Assembly (NCBI RefSeq): GCF_014651055.1
Contig: NZ_BMWD01000003.1
Location: 261,518-325,517 of the forward strand
Reading direction: 5' to 3'
DNA from: Streptomyces fructofermentans
GTDB taxonomy: Bacteria; Actinomycetota; Actinomycetes; Streptomycetales; Streptomycetaceae
Length of the DNA stretch: 64,000 nucleotides
The position numbers and the translations under genes were made by a program. Below, in pieces: positions 1 to 8,239 of this stretch. The number at the start of each line of letters is the position of its first letter. The first letter of the stretch is position 1. The notes beneath the pieces were generated by a model, which was not told where the DNA came from, made no database searches, and saw only the letters and a list, made by a program, of their open reading frames with translations.

Positions 1-94
1 GCCGTCCCCCGCGGGGAGGGCTCCGGCGTCACCGGTCCCCTAGGGGACGGGTGCGGGGACCGCCGCCCGCGCGGCGCGGACCGTTCGAAATCGG

Positions 95-125
95 TTGGCC
101 CCCGGCCCCGCCGCTCGCCTACAAT
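95..125 (+). promoter_or_regulatory. possible promoter of the helD-like gene
   Basis: TTGGCC at 95-100 and TACAAT at 120-125 are separated by 19 bases, a little long for a housekeeping promoter. Transcription would start about 115 bases before the GTG at 247. Seen by eye only. Confidence 0.35.
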
Positions 126-246
126 CTCCGCTCTTGCCCGCCTCCCGTCGTGGAGCGCCGCCGTCCGGACGGAAACCGGCCGGCCCACCGCCACCCAGCA
201 GGCCCGATCGGGCCCGAGCACGTCGCAGGTTCCCGGAGGCAAACCC

Positions 247-2352
247 GTGTCCACCCCGCCCGACTCCGCCGTGTCCGACGGCCCCCTCTCCCGTGAGCGC
301 TCCCATCTCGCCGGTTCCCGCGCGGCCCTGCGTGCCATGCGCGAGGACGTCGAGTCGCTCGACATCCGGGACGTCACCGCGAACTGGGTCAACGCGGAAG
401 TCCTCGCCCGGCAGATCGACGACCGCATCAAGGCCCTGGCCGACCTCTCCCACACCCCGCTCTTCTTCGGCCGCCTCGACTACCTGCACGCGGTGGGCGC
501 CGACCTGGCCGAGGGTGCACGGGGCGAGCGCTTCTACATCGGGCGCCGCCACGTGCACGACGCGAACGGCGACCCCATGGTCATCGACTGGCGCGCGCCC
601 GTGTCCCAGCCGTTCTACCGGGCCTCGAGGAAGACCCCCATGGACGTCGCGCTGCGCCGCCGCTTCGGATACACGGGCGGCGACCTCACGGCGTACGAGG
701 ACGAGCACCTCTCCGACCCGGCCGAGGCCGAGGCCACCAGCAAGCTGCTCCAGCAGGAGATCGAGCGCCCCCGCGTGGGCCCGATGCGCGACATCGTGGC
801 GACGATCCAGCCCGAGCAGGACGAGATCGTACGGTCCGGTCTGGGCGGCACGGTCTGCGTGCAGGGAGGGCCGGGCACCGGGAAGACGGCCGTCGGCCTG
901 CACCGCGTCGCGTATCTGCTGTACGCCCACCGCGACCGGCTCGCCCGCACCGGCACCCTGGTCATCGGGCCGAACGCGTCCTTCCTGCACTACATCGAGC
1001 AGGTTCTGCCCGCGCTCGGCGAGTTGGACGTCCGGCAGGCGACGGTCGACGACCTGGTCGCGCATGTGGAGGTCCGCGGCACGGACGACGCGGCGGCCGC
1101 GGTGGTCAAGGGCGACGCGCGGATGGCCGAGGTGCTGCGCCGGGCCGTCCGCGCGCACGTGACCCTGCCGACCGAGCCCGTCGTGGTCGTGCGCGGCTCG
1201 CGGCGCTGGCGCGTACCGGCCCATGAACTGGAGTCCATCGTCCGGGAGTTGCTGGACCGGGACATCCGGTACGGCGCGGCCCGCGAGGCCCTCCCGCAGC
1301 GGATCGCGCACACCGTGCTGGTGCAGATGGAACGCTCCGGCGAGGCGCCGGACGACCGGGTGCAGGACGCCGTCGCCCGGAACACGGCGGTGAAGGCCGC
1401 CGTCAAGGCGATCTGGCCGCCCGTCGACCCCGCGCGGCTGGTCCTGCGGCTGCTCTCCGACGCGGAGTACCTGGCCGGGCACGCCGAGGGGATCCTCACC
1501 GACGACGAGCAGCGGACGATCCTCCGGACCAGGCCGGGGCGCTCGCCGAAGACCGCCGCGTGGTCGGCCGCGGACGCCGTACTGATCGACGAGGCCACGG
1601 ATCTCGTCCAGCGCACGCACTCGCTCGGGCACGTGGTGCTCGACGAGGCCCAGGACCTCTCCCCGATGCAGTACCGGGCGGTGGGCCGGCGCTGCACGAC
1701 CGGTTCGGCGACCGTGCTCGGCGACCTGGCGCAGGGCACGACGCCCTGGGCGACCCGGAGCTGGGAGGAGGCCCTTCGCCATCTCGGCAAGCGGGAGGCC
1801 GTCGTGGAGGAGCTGACGGCGGGTTTCCGTGTGCCGACGGACGTCATCGCGTACGCCTCGCGGCTCCTGCCCCACATCGCGCCCGGCCTCACCCCGGTGG
1901 CCTCGGTCCGCGAGAACCCGGGGTTCTTCGAGGTCCGCGAGGCCGCCGGACCCTCCGGGACCACGGCCCCCGGCACCGGGGGCCCGGCCGATGTCGTGGC
2001 CGCCTGCGAGGAGTTGCTGCGCAACGAGGGGTCCGTGGGCCTGATCGCGGCCGACGCGCGCGTGCCGCTGCTGGCCGGCGCGCTGGAGGCGGCGGGCCTG
2101 TCCCACCTCGCTCCCGGCGAGGAGACCACCCTCGCGACCAGGCTGACCCTGGTGCCCGCCTCCCTGGCCAAGGGCCTGGAGTACGACTACGTGGTGCTGG
2201 ACGAGCCGCAGGCCGTGGTGGACGGCGAACCGGACGAACGCACCGGCCTGCGCCGCCTGTACGTGGCGCTGACCCGGGCGGTCTCGGGCCTGATCGTGAC
2301 GCACGCGGCGCCCCTGCCGGCCCAGCTCTCCGAGGCGGCCGCCGTCCGGTAG
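247..2352 (+). CDS. HelD/HelR-like superfamily 1 helicase (RNA polymerase recycling ATPase)
   Basis: A 701-residue UvrD/Rep-type ATPase. A charged N-terminal coiled segment (about 1-110) precedes a Walker A motif GGPGTGKT near residue 210, a Walker B with VVLDEAQD near residue 464, and the C-terminal helicase box with LYVALTRAV near residue 672. This layout, with a long insertion between the ATPase halves, is that of HelD/HelR proteins, which bind RNA polymerase, free it from stalled complexes and in Streptomyces can displace rifamycins. The GTG start is assumed from the upstream purine-rich GGAGG at 235-239. The rifamycin-associated inverted repeat that precedes inducible helR genes was not seen in the 246 upstream bases. 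HelD family is confident; a rifamycin role is not. Confidence 0.9.
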   Translation: MSTPPDSAVSDGPLSRERSHLAGSRAALRAMREDVESLDIRDVTANWVNAEVLARQIDDRIKALADLSHTPLFFGRLDYLHAVGADLAEGARGERFYIGRRHVHDANGDPMVIDWRAPVSQPFYRASRKTPMDVALRRRFGYTGGDLTAYEDEHLSDPAEAEATSKLLQQEIERPRVGPMRDIVATIQPEQDEIVRSGLGGTVCVQGGPGTGKTAVGLHRVAYLLYAHRDRLARTGTLVIGPNASFLHYIEQVLPALGELDVRQATVDDLVAHVEVRGTDDAAAAVVKGDARMAEVLRRAVRAHVTLPTEPVVVVRGSRRWRVPAHELESIVRELLDRDIRYGAAREALPQRIAHTVLVQMERSGEAPDDRVQDAVARNTAVKAAVKAIWPPVDPARLVLRLLSDAEYLAGHAEGILTDDEQRTILRTRPGRSPKTAAWSAADAVLIDEATDLVQRTHSLGHVVLDEAQDLSPMQYRAVGRRCTTGSATVLGDLAQGTTPWATRSWEEALRHLGKREAVVEELTAGFRVPTDVIAYASRLLPHIAPGLTPVASVRENPGFFEVREAAGPSGTTAPGTGGPADVVAACEELLRNEGSVGLIAADARVPLLAGALEAAGLSHLAPGEETTLATRLTLVPASLAKGLEYDYVVLDEPQAVVDGEPDERTGLRRLYVALTRAVSGLIVTHAAPLPAQLSEAAAVR

Positions 2353-2574
2353 CGCCGACCGGGCGCACCGTGCGGGGCACCCGGCCCTGCGGCGGCCCGC
2401 CCGGTCCCCTGCATCCCCTGCATCCCCGACGGCCCGGCGCGCGGCGCCGGACGCGGGGCGCCGCACGGTGGAGGGCCGCCCTCGTGCCGGGTGGGTCCGG
2501 GCGGTCCGGCACCGGCGGCGCTGCGGGGTGCCGAAGCCGCCGCCGTGCGTGCGCCGGGGATCACGGGACGGCTC

Positions 2575-3267
2575 TCAGGAGGCGTCCACGGCGGCCCGCC
2601 ACTCGCGCACGGCCTGCGCCGAGACCGGCCCGTGCCAGCCGCCGGGGCGGGCCGCTCCGCCGATGTGGAAGGCGTCGACACCGGCCGCCCTCAGCCGCGG
2701 CAGGTGGTCGAGGCGGAGCCCGCCGCCCACGAGGAGCCGCGGCTCGTAGCCGGGTTCGCCGCGCCTGGCCGCCTCCGCGAGCAGTGTCGGCAGGCCCTCG
2801 TCCACACCGGCCGCCGAGCCCGCGGTGAGGTACGTGTCCAGGCCGGGCAGGTCGGAGAGCCGCTTGCGCGACGCGTCACGGTCCGCGGCCCGGTCGATCG
2901 CGCGGTGGAACGTCCAGCGGCAGCCGTCCAGTTCGGCGAGCACCGCCTCCAGCGCGACCAGGTCGGGCTCGCCCGTCCCGTCCAGGAACCCGAGCACGAA
3001 CTCGTCGGCCCCCGCGGCCCGCAGTTCGCGCGCCGTCCGCACGAGCAGCCGGACGTCCCCGGCGGCGAAGCCGTCCGCCAGACGCAGCATCACGCGCAGC
3101 GGGATGCCGACGGCGGCCCTGATCCCGGCGAAGGTCTCGACCGGCGGGGTGAGTCCGTCGGCGGCCATGTCGGTGACCAGCTCCAGCCGGTCCGCGCCTC
3201 CGGCCTCGGCGGCGACCGCGTCCTCGGCGTCGAGGGCGATCACCTCCAGGACTGCACGCTTGCTCAT
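2575..3267 (-). CDS. cutC: CutC family protein
   Basis: A 230-residue protein matching the CutC TIM-barrel family along its length (E. coli CutC is about 248 residues), starting with LEVIALDAEDAVAAEAGG and containing GADRLELV and FHRAID blocks typical of the family. CutC was first linked to copper tolerance, but the biochemical role is unsettled and the genes often sit near amino-sugar genes. Here the start codon is preceded by GAGG and, 23-38 bases upstream, a dre-like DasR operator. With murQ and its regulator about 5 kb away, this favours an amino-sugar-linked role over copper. The gene stands alone on its strand. Confidence 0.9.
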   Translation of the reverse strand: MSKRAVLEVIALDAEDAVAAEAGGADRLELVTDMAADGLTPPVETFAGIRAAVGIPLRVMLRLADGFAAGDVRLLVRTARELRAAGADEFVLGFLDGTGEPDLVALEAVLAELDGCRWTFHRAIDRAADRDASRKRLSDLPGLDTYLTAGSAAGVDEGLPTLLAEAARRGEPGYEPRLLVGGGLRLDHLPRLRAAGVDAFHIGGAARPGGWHGPVSAQAVREWRAAVDAS

Positions 3268-3289
3268 AGGACCTCTTCCGTCGGCGACT

Positions 3290-3305
3290 ACAGGTCTAGT
3301 CCAAT
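3290..3305. promoter_or_regulatory. dre-like DasR operator upstream of cutC
   Basis: ACAGGTCTAGTCCAAT agrees at 13 of 16 positions with the DasR element ACTGGTCTAGACCACT. It lies 23-38 bases before the cutC start, where a repressor would block initiation. DasR is the GntR regulator that answers to glucosamine-6-phosphate. The motif is seen; binding is inferred. Confidence 0.55.
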
Positions 3306-3450
3306 CGACAGCCTACGCGCAGAACGATCGACAGCCACGGGTATCACGATTCGCATCCGGTGCGTCACCTTCCGTCCCCGGCGGGGGCGGCGGGCGGCGG
3401 GACGACGGGTTCCGGAGGGAGGACCAGCGGGCCCGGCGGACGGAAGGGGA

Positions 3451-3519
3451 CGGGTCCGGGGGACGGAACGGGACGGGTCCGGGGGACGGAACGGGACGGG
3501 TCCGGGGGACGGAACGGGA
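3451..3519. repeat. three perfect tandem copies of a 23-bp G-rich unit
   Basis: Units at 3451-3473, 3474-3496 and 3497-3519 are identical (CGGGTCCGGG followed by GGACGGAACGGGA), with a decayed half copy just upstream. The top strand is a run of G tracts. Copy number could vary between strains. Confidence 0.85.
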
Positions 3520-3671
3520 CAGCGCGGTACGGGGCAGGACCGAGGGCGCGCGGCGGTGGCGCCGGGCGGGACGGGAGGCGCGGCGAGGAGCCGGAAGGGG
3601 GGCGGGACAGGGCTCGGCCCCGGGCCCTGCCGGTGTCCGGCACGGCCCGGGGCCACTCGCGGCGACCGCGG

Positions 3672-4343
3672 TCAGCCGTAGAGGTTGAGTTCGGCCTCGG
3701 CCGCACCCGCCAGTTCGTACCGGGTCGCCGTCAGCGGCCGCCCCGCGAAGAGGCGTACGAGGGTCGCCGTGCCGCCCAGGTACCGGGCGGGCGGCCGCTC
3801 GCCGGACGGCGCGCCCAGCAGCAGGGGCTCGTCCACGTCGTCCAGGTCGGCGTGCAGGGCGACGAAGCCCCGCTCCCGGGTGATCCGCGCCAGCAGGTCC
3901 AGGGCGAGCCCCGCGTGGGGACCCGCGTACGCCCCGGGCTCGCCCCACGCGTCCCGCACGTCCCCGGCATGCACCCACTCCCCCAGCCCGACCCCGTCCA
4001 GCGCACCTCCGGCCGCGGCGATCACCGGGCCCGCCCCGGTCATGCCCCGCTCCAGTTCGTCGAGGATGTCCGCGGTGGACCAGCCGTCCCGCTCGGCGAT
4101 GTCCCGGGCGTTGACCGCCGGACCGAACACGCCGTCCTCGTACCGTTTCTCCACCACCCGCGCCAGGACGGTCGAGCAGTGCGCGACGACGTGCCGCACG
4201 GTCCACCCCGGGCAGCAGGACCTGACCGCGAAGTCCTCCTCGGGCCGCCCTCTCAGGAGCGGCAGCAGCGCGTCCCGCTCGGCGGCCAGCAGCTTCCCCG
4301 GCAGTTCCGGGTCCCGTACGTCGTGCGTCTCGGCAGCAGTCAT
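3672..4343 (-). CDS. maleylpyruvate isomerase / mycothiol-dependent enzyme N-terminal-fold protein
   Basis: A 223-residue protein of the DinB/MDMPI fold. The N-terminal half has the family segment CCPGWTVRHVVAH (about residues 43-55), whose histidine belongs to the metal site; the C-terminal part resembles the short MDMPI C-terminal domain. Members use or resemble mycothiol-dependent enzymes acting on small molecules, but most Streptomyces copies have no assigned substrate, so none is given here. The ATG lies 6 bases after a TAGCGT hexamer (complement of 4350-4355), pointing to a leaderless transcript. It is divergent from the HD-domain gene. Confidence 0.8.
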   Translation of the reverse strand: MTAAETHDVRDPELPGKLLAAERDALLPLLRGRPEEDFAVRSCCPGWTVRHVVAHCSTVLARVVEKRYEDGVFGPAVNARDIAERDGWSTADILDELERGMTGAGPVIAAAGGALDGVGLGEWVHAGDVRDAWGEPGAYAGPHAGLALDLLARITRERGFVALHADLDDVDEPLLLGAPSGERPPARYLGGTATLVRLFAGRPLTATRYELAGAAEAELNLYG

Positions 4344-4402
4344 GGGCCCACGCTAGGACGGGCGGCGGAGCATCGACAGGGGACAGGCGGAGAATGGCCC
4401 CC

Positions 4403-5044
4403 ATGGCCGACCTCGACGCCCTGCGCACCCGCTGGCACGACACCCTCGAACGCGCCCGCGGGACCGGCGCCCCGGACCCCGCGCCGTACGCCGACGACCT
4501 GCTGGCCCGCTGGTCGGAGCCGCAGCGCCGCTACCACACGACCGACCACCTCGCCGCGGTCCTGGACCGGGTCGACGTACTGGAGCGGTACGCGGACGAC
4601 CCGGACCTGGTCCGCCTCGCGGCGTGGTTCCACGACGCGGTCTACCTCCCCGACCGCTCCGAGAACGAGGAGCGCTCCGCACGGCTCGCCGAGCGCGCCC
4701 TGCCCGAGGCCGGACTCACCCCCGCCGCGACGGCCGAGGTCGCCCGGCTGGTCCGCCTGACCGTGACGCACGCGCCGGGCGACGAGGACGCGAACGGCCA
4801 GGTCCTGTGCGACGCGGACCTCGCGATCCTCGCTGCACCCCCGGCCGCGTACGCCGCCTACGCGGCCGCCGTCCGCGAGGAGTACGCCTTCGTGCCGCCG
4901 GACGCCTTCCGCGAGGGGCGCGCGGCGGTGCTGCGCTCGCTGGCCGACCTGCCCCGGCTGTTCCGTACCCCGTACGGGGAGCGCGAGTGGGAGGGCCCGG
5001 CACGGCGCAATCTGGCGGCCGAGCTCGCCGGGACGGCGCGATGA
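4403..5044 (+). CDS. HD-domain predicted metal-dependent phosphohydrolase
   Basis: A protein of about 213 residues. HTTDHLAAV and AAWFHDAVYLP supply the His and HD metal ligands of a short HD family (COG4339 type) found in many bacteria and still lacking a defined substrate. I chose the ATG at 4403 because GGCGGAG (4387-4393) is well placed for it; the ATG at 4394 would add three residues. Its TGA overlaps an ATG at 5041 that opens a 16-codon frame before the MFS gene, so it may be co-transcribed with the transporter. Confidence 0.82.
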   Translation: MADLDALRTRWHDTLERARGTGAPDPAPYADDLLARWSEPQRRYHTTDHLAAVLDRVDVLERYADDPDLVRLAAWFHDAVYLPDRSENEERSARLAERALPEAGLTPAATAEVARLVRLTVTHAPGDEDANGQVLCDADLAILAAPPAAYAAYAAAVREEYAFVPPDAFREGRAAVLRSLADLPRLFRTPYGEREWEGPARRNLAAELAGTAR

Positions 5045-5116
5045 GCGGCCCCCGGCGGAATGGCGCCGCCGTGCGCGCGGTTGGCACCTGACATGCCCGT
5101 CCCGCAGCGCACCCGC

Positions 5117-6337
5117 ATGCCCCTGGCCGTCTACGTGCTCGGGCTCTCCGTCTTCGCGCTCGGCACCAGCGAGTTCATGCTGTCCGGGCTGCTGCCGGCC
5201 GTCGCCGACGACATGGACGTGTCGATCCCGCGGGCGGGCCTGCTCATATCGGCCTTCGCGATCGGCATGGTGGTGGGCGCGCCCCTGCTGGCCGTGGCCA
5301 CGCTGCGGCTGCCCAGGCGCACGACTCTGATCTCGCTCATCGCCGTGTTCGGGCTGGGCCAGATCGCGGGCGCCCTGGCCCCGAACTACGCGGTGCTCTT
5401 CGCCTCCCGCGTGGTGAGCGCGCTGGCCTGCGCCGGGTTCTGGGCGGTCGGCGCCGCTGTGGCCGTCGCGATGGTGCCGGTGAACGCGCGGGCCCGCGCT
5501 CTCGCCGTCATGATCGGCGGCCTGTCGATCGCGAACGTGCTCGGGGTGCCTGCGGGCGCCTTCCTGGGCGAGAGCCTGGGCTGGCGGTCGGCGTTCTGGG
5601 CGGTCGGCGCCGCCTCGGCGATCGCGCTCGTCGGAGTGGCCACGCTGATCCCGCGCATCCCGCTCCCCGCGGAGAAGCCCCGTCTCGCGCGGGAGATCCG
5701 CATCTACCGGGACCGGCAGGTCTGGCTCTCCATCTCACTGATCGCGTTCGCCGCGGGCGGCGTCTTCTGCGCGTTCAGCTACCTCGCGCCCCTGCTCACG
5801 GACGTGGCCGGTCTCGACAGGAGCTGGGTTCCCGCGGTGCTCGGCCTGTTCGGCGTCGGCGCGCTCGTCGGCACCACGGTCGGCGGCCGGATCGCCGACG
5901 CGCACCTGTTCGGGGTGCTGCTCAGCGGCATCGCGGCCTCCACCGTCCTGCTCCTCGCGCTGGCGCTGCTCGGCCGGTACGCGATCGCCGCCGTCGCCCT
6001 GTCCTTCCTGCTCGGCGTCTCCGCCTTCTACACGGCCCCGGCCCTGAACGCCCGGATGTTCAACGTCGCCGGGCAGGCCCCCACGCTGGCGGGCGCCACC
6101 ACCACGGCCGCCTTCAACCTCGGCAACACGGGCGGCCCCTGGCTGGGCGGCCTGGTCATCGACGCGGGGCTCGGCTACGCGTCCCCGGCGTGGGCCGGGG
6201 CGGCCCTCATGGTGGGGGCGGCCGCGGCGACGGCGGTCTCGCTGCGCCTGCACCGGCGCGCGTCGTCCCGGGTGGTCCTGGGTGCCACCGTCGAGACGTC
6301 CGACGAACCGATTAATGCGTTTCGTTCCACGAACTGA
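5117..6337 (+). CDS. MFS efflux transporter, Cmx/CmrA/CmlR chloramphenicol-type
   Basis: About 406 residues and roughly 12 hydrophobic segments. It opens with MPLAVYVLGLSVFALGTSEFM and contains AGFWAVGAAVAVAMV and SIANVLGVPAG, blocks characteristic of the Cmx/CmrA/CmlR drug:proton antiporters that export chloramphenicol. The start at 5117 matches where family members begin; in-frame ATGs at 5060 and 5093 would add unrelated N-terminal residues. It lies 72 bases after the HD-domain gene, with a small frame (5041-5091) between them. Actual substrate specificity cannot be read from sequence; many Streptomyces pumps of this type are silent or housekeeping. Confidence 0.88.
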   Translation: MPLAVYVLGLSVFALGTSEFMLSGLLPAVADDMDVSIPRAGLLISAFAIGMVVGAPLLAVATLRLPRRTTLISLIAVFGLGQIAGALAPNYAVLFASRVVSALACAGFWAVGAAVAVAMVPVNARARALAVMIGGLSIANVLGVPAGAFLGESLGWRSAFWAVGAASAIALVGVATLIPRIPLPAEKPRLAREIRIYRDRQVWLSISLIAFAAGGVFCAFSYLAPLLTDVAGLDRSWVPAVLGLFGVGALVGTTVGGRIADAHLFGVLLSGIAASTVLLLALALLGRYAIAAVALSFLLGVSAFYTAPALNARMFNVAGQAPTLAGATTTAAFNLGNTGGPWLGGLVIDAGLGYASPAWAGAALMVGAAAATAVSLRLHRRASSRVVLGATVETSDEPINAFRSTN

Positions 6338-6355
6338 TCACCTATCCTCGCGGCC

Positions 6356-7420
6356 ATGCGAGACATGGGCGGGGATCAGGTGGAGCAGGCCGTGGCGGGG
6401 GCGCTCGTGCCGCTGCGGGCGGCGGAGGGGCGCGACTGGGAGGTCGACGCGGGCCGTCTCGAATGGAGTTGCCGCCGGACGGCCGAGCACATCGCCTCGG
6501 ACCTGATCGCCTACGCGGCCCAGCTCGCGGGGCGCCCCGCCGACCGGTACGTACCGTTCGACATCACCTTCGAGGACTGCGAGGGCCCCGCCGACGTGCT
6601 GGACGTCGTCGAGGCGACCGGCGCCCTGCTCGCCGCCGCCGTCCGCGCAGCCCCGCGCGAGGCGCGCGCCTTCCACCCGTACCCCTTCCGCAGCGCGAAC
6701 CGCGAGGGCTTCGCCGCGATGGGGGTCGCCGAGGTGCTGCTGCACACGCACGACATCGCCGAGGGCCTGGGGCTGTCGTACGAGCCTCCGGCCGAGCTCT
6801 GCGAGGACGTGCTCACCCGGATCTTCCCGCACGTGCGGCCCGGCCCCGGACACTGGCGGACCCTGCTGTGGGCCACCGGCCGGGGCGACCTCCCGGACCG
6901 CGCGCCCCAGGACGACTGGCGCTGGAGCAACAACCTCGTCGTCCCGGCGGAGCGGCTCACGCTCCAGGGCGTCACCCCCGCGGCCGCCGCCGACCTGAAC
7001 ACCGGCGGGACCGGCGGCTTCGAGTGGATCGGGGGCGGCCCGTTCGAGGGGACGCGGGACGCCGCGGGCATGCTGGTCAAGGCGTACGAGGCGGGGGTGC
7101 ACCGCCCCGAGTTCGGCGTCTTCGTCCTGGTGCGCCGCGAGGACGGCCGCGCGGTCGGCGGCATGGGATTCCACGGCGCCCCGGACGACGAGGGCCGCGC
7201 CGAGGTCGGCTACGACCTCGCGGAGGCGGCCCGCGGCAGCGGCTACGCCACCGAGGCCCTGAACGCCCTGTCCGCCTGGGCCCTGGCCCGCGAGGACGTC
7301 ACGTCGCTCATCGCGACGGTGGACCGGGACAACTCCCCCTCCCGGGCGGTGGTCACCCGTGCCGGCTTCACCCTGTCCGGCGGGAACGAGGAGAACCACG
7401 TGTACGAGCTGCGAGGCTGA
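6356..7420 (+). CDS. fusion of an MDMPI/DinB-like domain and a GNAT acetyltransferase
   Basis: A 354-residue two-domain protein. Residues 1 to about 170 resemble the mycothiol-dependent maleylpyruvate isomerase fold (CRRTAEHIASDL; AEVLLHTHDIAEGL with a possible metal histidine). Residues about 210-350 are a GNAT domain: ARGSGYATEAL is the acetyl-CoA pyrophosphate loop, followed by VDRDNSPSRAVVTRAGF. The join suggests acetylation of a small thiol or amine recognised by the first domain, but this is inference. The TATCCT at 6343-6348 lies 7 bases before the ATG and no Shine-Dalgarno sequence is present, so the mRNA is probably leaderless. Confidence 0.8.
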   Translation: MRDMGGDQVEQAVAGALVPLRAAEGRDWEVDAGRLEWSCRRTAEHIASDLIAYAAQLAGRPADRYVPFDITFEDCEGPADVLDVVEATGALLAAAVRAAPREARAFHPYPFRSANREGFAAMGVAEVLLHTHDIAEGLGLSYEPPAELCEDVLTRIFPHVRPGPGHWRTLLWATGRGDLPDRAPQDDWRWSNNLVVPAERLTLQGVTPAAAADLNTGGTGGFEWIGGGPFEGTRDAAGMLVKAYEAGVHRPEFGVFVLVRREDGRAVGGMGFHGAPDDEGRAEVGYDLAEAARGSGYATEALNALSAWALAREDVTSLIATVDRDNSPSRAVVTRAGFTLSGGNEENHVYELRG

Positions 7421-7434
7421 GGACGGCCCGCGGG

Positions 7435-7713
7435 TCACGGACCGGCGGGCTCCGCACGCCCCTTGGGCCTGCGCAGTCCGGCGGAGTGCAGCAGCCGCAC
7501 CACCTCGCGGCTGCGCACCTGCACCGCGCCCGCCCGCACGGCGTCCTCGTACCGGTGCGAGGGGATGTCGTAGTGGTCCCGCTCGAAGGCCCGGCGCGGC
7601 ACGCCCAGCGAGGCCGCGAACAGGTGGAGTTCGTCGTACGAGAGGTCGCTGACGAGGTGCGACCACATCCGGCCGTGCCCCGGCCAGTCGGGCGGGTCGA
7701 TGTACACGGTCAC
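7435..7713 (-). CDS. DUF4031 family protein
   Basis: A 92-residue protein starting VTVYIDPPDWPGHGRMWSHL, the signature opening of DUF4031, with DYDELHLFAA-like and PSHRYEDAVRAGA segments. The function is not known; similar short domains occur alone across actinobacteria. The GTG start at 7713 overlaps the TGA of the upstream gene (GTGA), so the two are translationally coupled and form an operon. Confidence 0.82.
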   Translation of the reverse strand: MTVYIDPPDWPGHGRMWSHLVSDLSYDELHLFAASLGVPRRAFERDHYDIPSHRYEDAVRAGAVQVRSREVVRLLHSAGLRRPKGRAEPAGP

Positions 7714-8129
7714 GACGAGGGCGCCCCACCGGAGCCGCCCGCCGCCGCGCCGAGCGCGCCGACCGGTGCCACCTTCACCCCGGCCTGGTGGCACACCCAG
7801 TGCGGGTCGGGCCCCAACTCCGGCTCCACCTCCAGGGCATGGGGATCGCCCGTACCGCAGACCGGGCACAGCGGCCACCGCCCGTACCGCTCCAGCAGCG
7901 CGTCCTGCACGTCCTGGGCCACCAGGCCCGCCACGTATTCCGTGCCGTCGGGCCACTGCTCCACCCACCACCGGCGCTGCGCGACCGACTCCTCGACCAT
8001 CGACACGACGTCGGCCTCCGCGACCTCCCCCGAAGCGAGATCGGAGAGCACCAGCGCACGGGCCGCGTGCAGCGCCTGCTCCAGGGGGCTTACGGGTTGC
8101 GGGGAGGGTGAGGCGTCCATACCCTCCAT
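7710..8129 (-). CDS. conserved actinobacterial protein of unknown function with a CxxC pair
   Basis: About 139 residues. The C-terminal half has LCPVCGTGDPHALEVEPELGP and HWVCH, suggesting a small zinc knuckle; the N-terminal half is helical (DVVSMVEESVAQRRWWVEQ). I chose the ATG at 8129, preceded by GGAG; an upstream in-frame start at 8210 would read through the divergent promoter region. It is coupled to the DUF4031 gene by a 4-base overlap. No function is proposed. Confidence 0.65.
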   Translation of the reverse strand: MEGMDASPSPQPVSPLEQALHAARALVLSDLASGEVAEADVVSMVEESVAQRRWWVEQWPDGTEYVAGLVAQDVQDALLERYGRWPLCPVCGTGDPHALEVEPELGPDPHWVCHQAGVKVAPVGALGAAAGGSGGAPSS

Positions 8130-8177
8130 TGTGCTCCGCCCCCTCGGGCACCAGGGCCCCGCGGGGGCGGCCCGCCC

Positions 8178-8206
8178 TTGACCCCTCACCCGCCCGAAAA
8201 TATCTT
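8178..8206 (+). promoter_or_regulatory. promoter of the RpiR-type regulator, leaderless
   Basis: TTGACC at 8178-8183, a 17-base spacer, and TATCTT at 8201-8206 make a good housekeeping promoter. The GTG start at 8213 lies 6 bases after the -10, so the transcript is expected to begin at or near the start codon. Confidence 0.7.
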
Positions 8207-8239
8207 TCACATGTGACCCATGAAGTGAAGGAAATTTTC
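8196..8239. promoter_or_regulatory. inverted-repeat operator spanning the -10 and start codon of the regulator gene
   Basis: GAAAATATCTTTCAC (8196-8210) and GTGAAGGAAATTTTC (8225-8239) are inverted copies matching at 13 of 15 positions, separated by 14 bases. One arm covers the -10 hexamer and the other lies just inside the coding region. Each arm is itself a GAAA-N5-TTTC half-palindrome, as expected for a dimer of an RpiR-type regulator. Autoregulation is the natural reading; binding is not shown. Confidence 0.65.

Larger units (their letters stand above)
3268..3671. other. intergenic region without a gene, cutC / MDMPI protein
   Basis: This 404-base gap lies upstream of cutC and downstream of the 3672-4343 gene. 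It holds the dre-like site and a 23-bp tandem repeat. No coding frame with a recognisable product was found. Confidence 0.6.

Noticed and set aside
40..2466. Long open frame antisense to the helD-like gene
   Set aside because: GC-rich third positions keep the opposite strand open; the translation is Arg/Gly/Ala-rich with no motif, while the plus frame has full helicase motifs.
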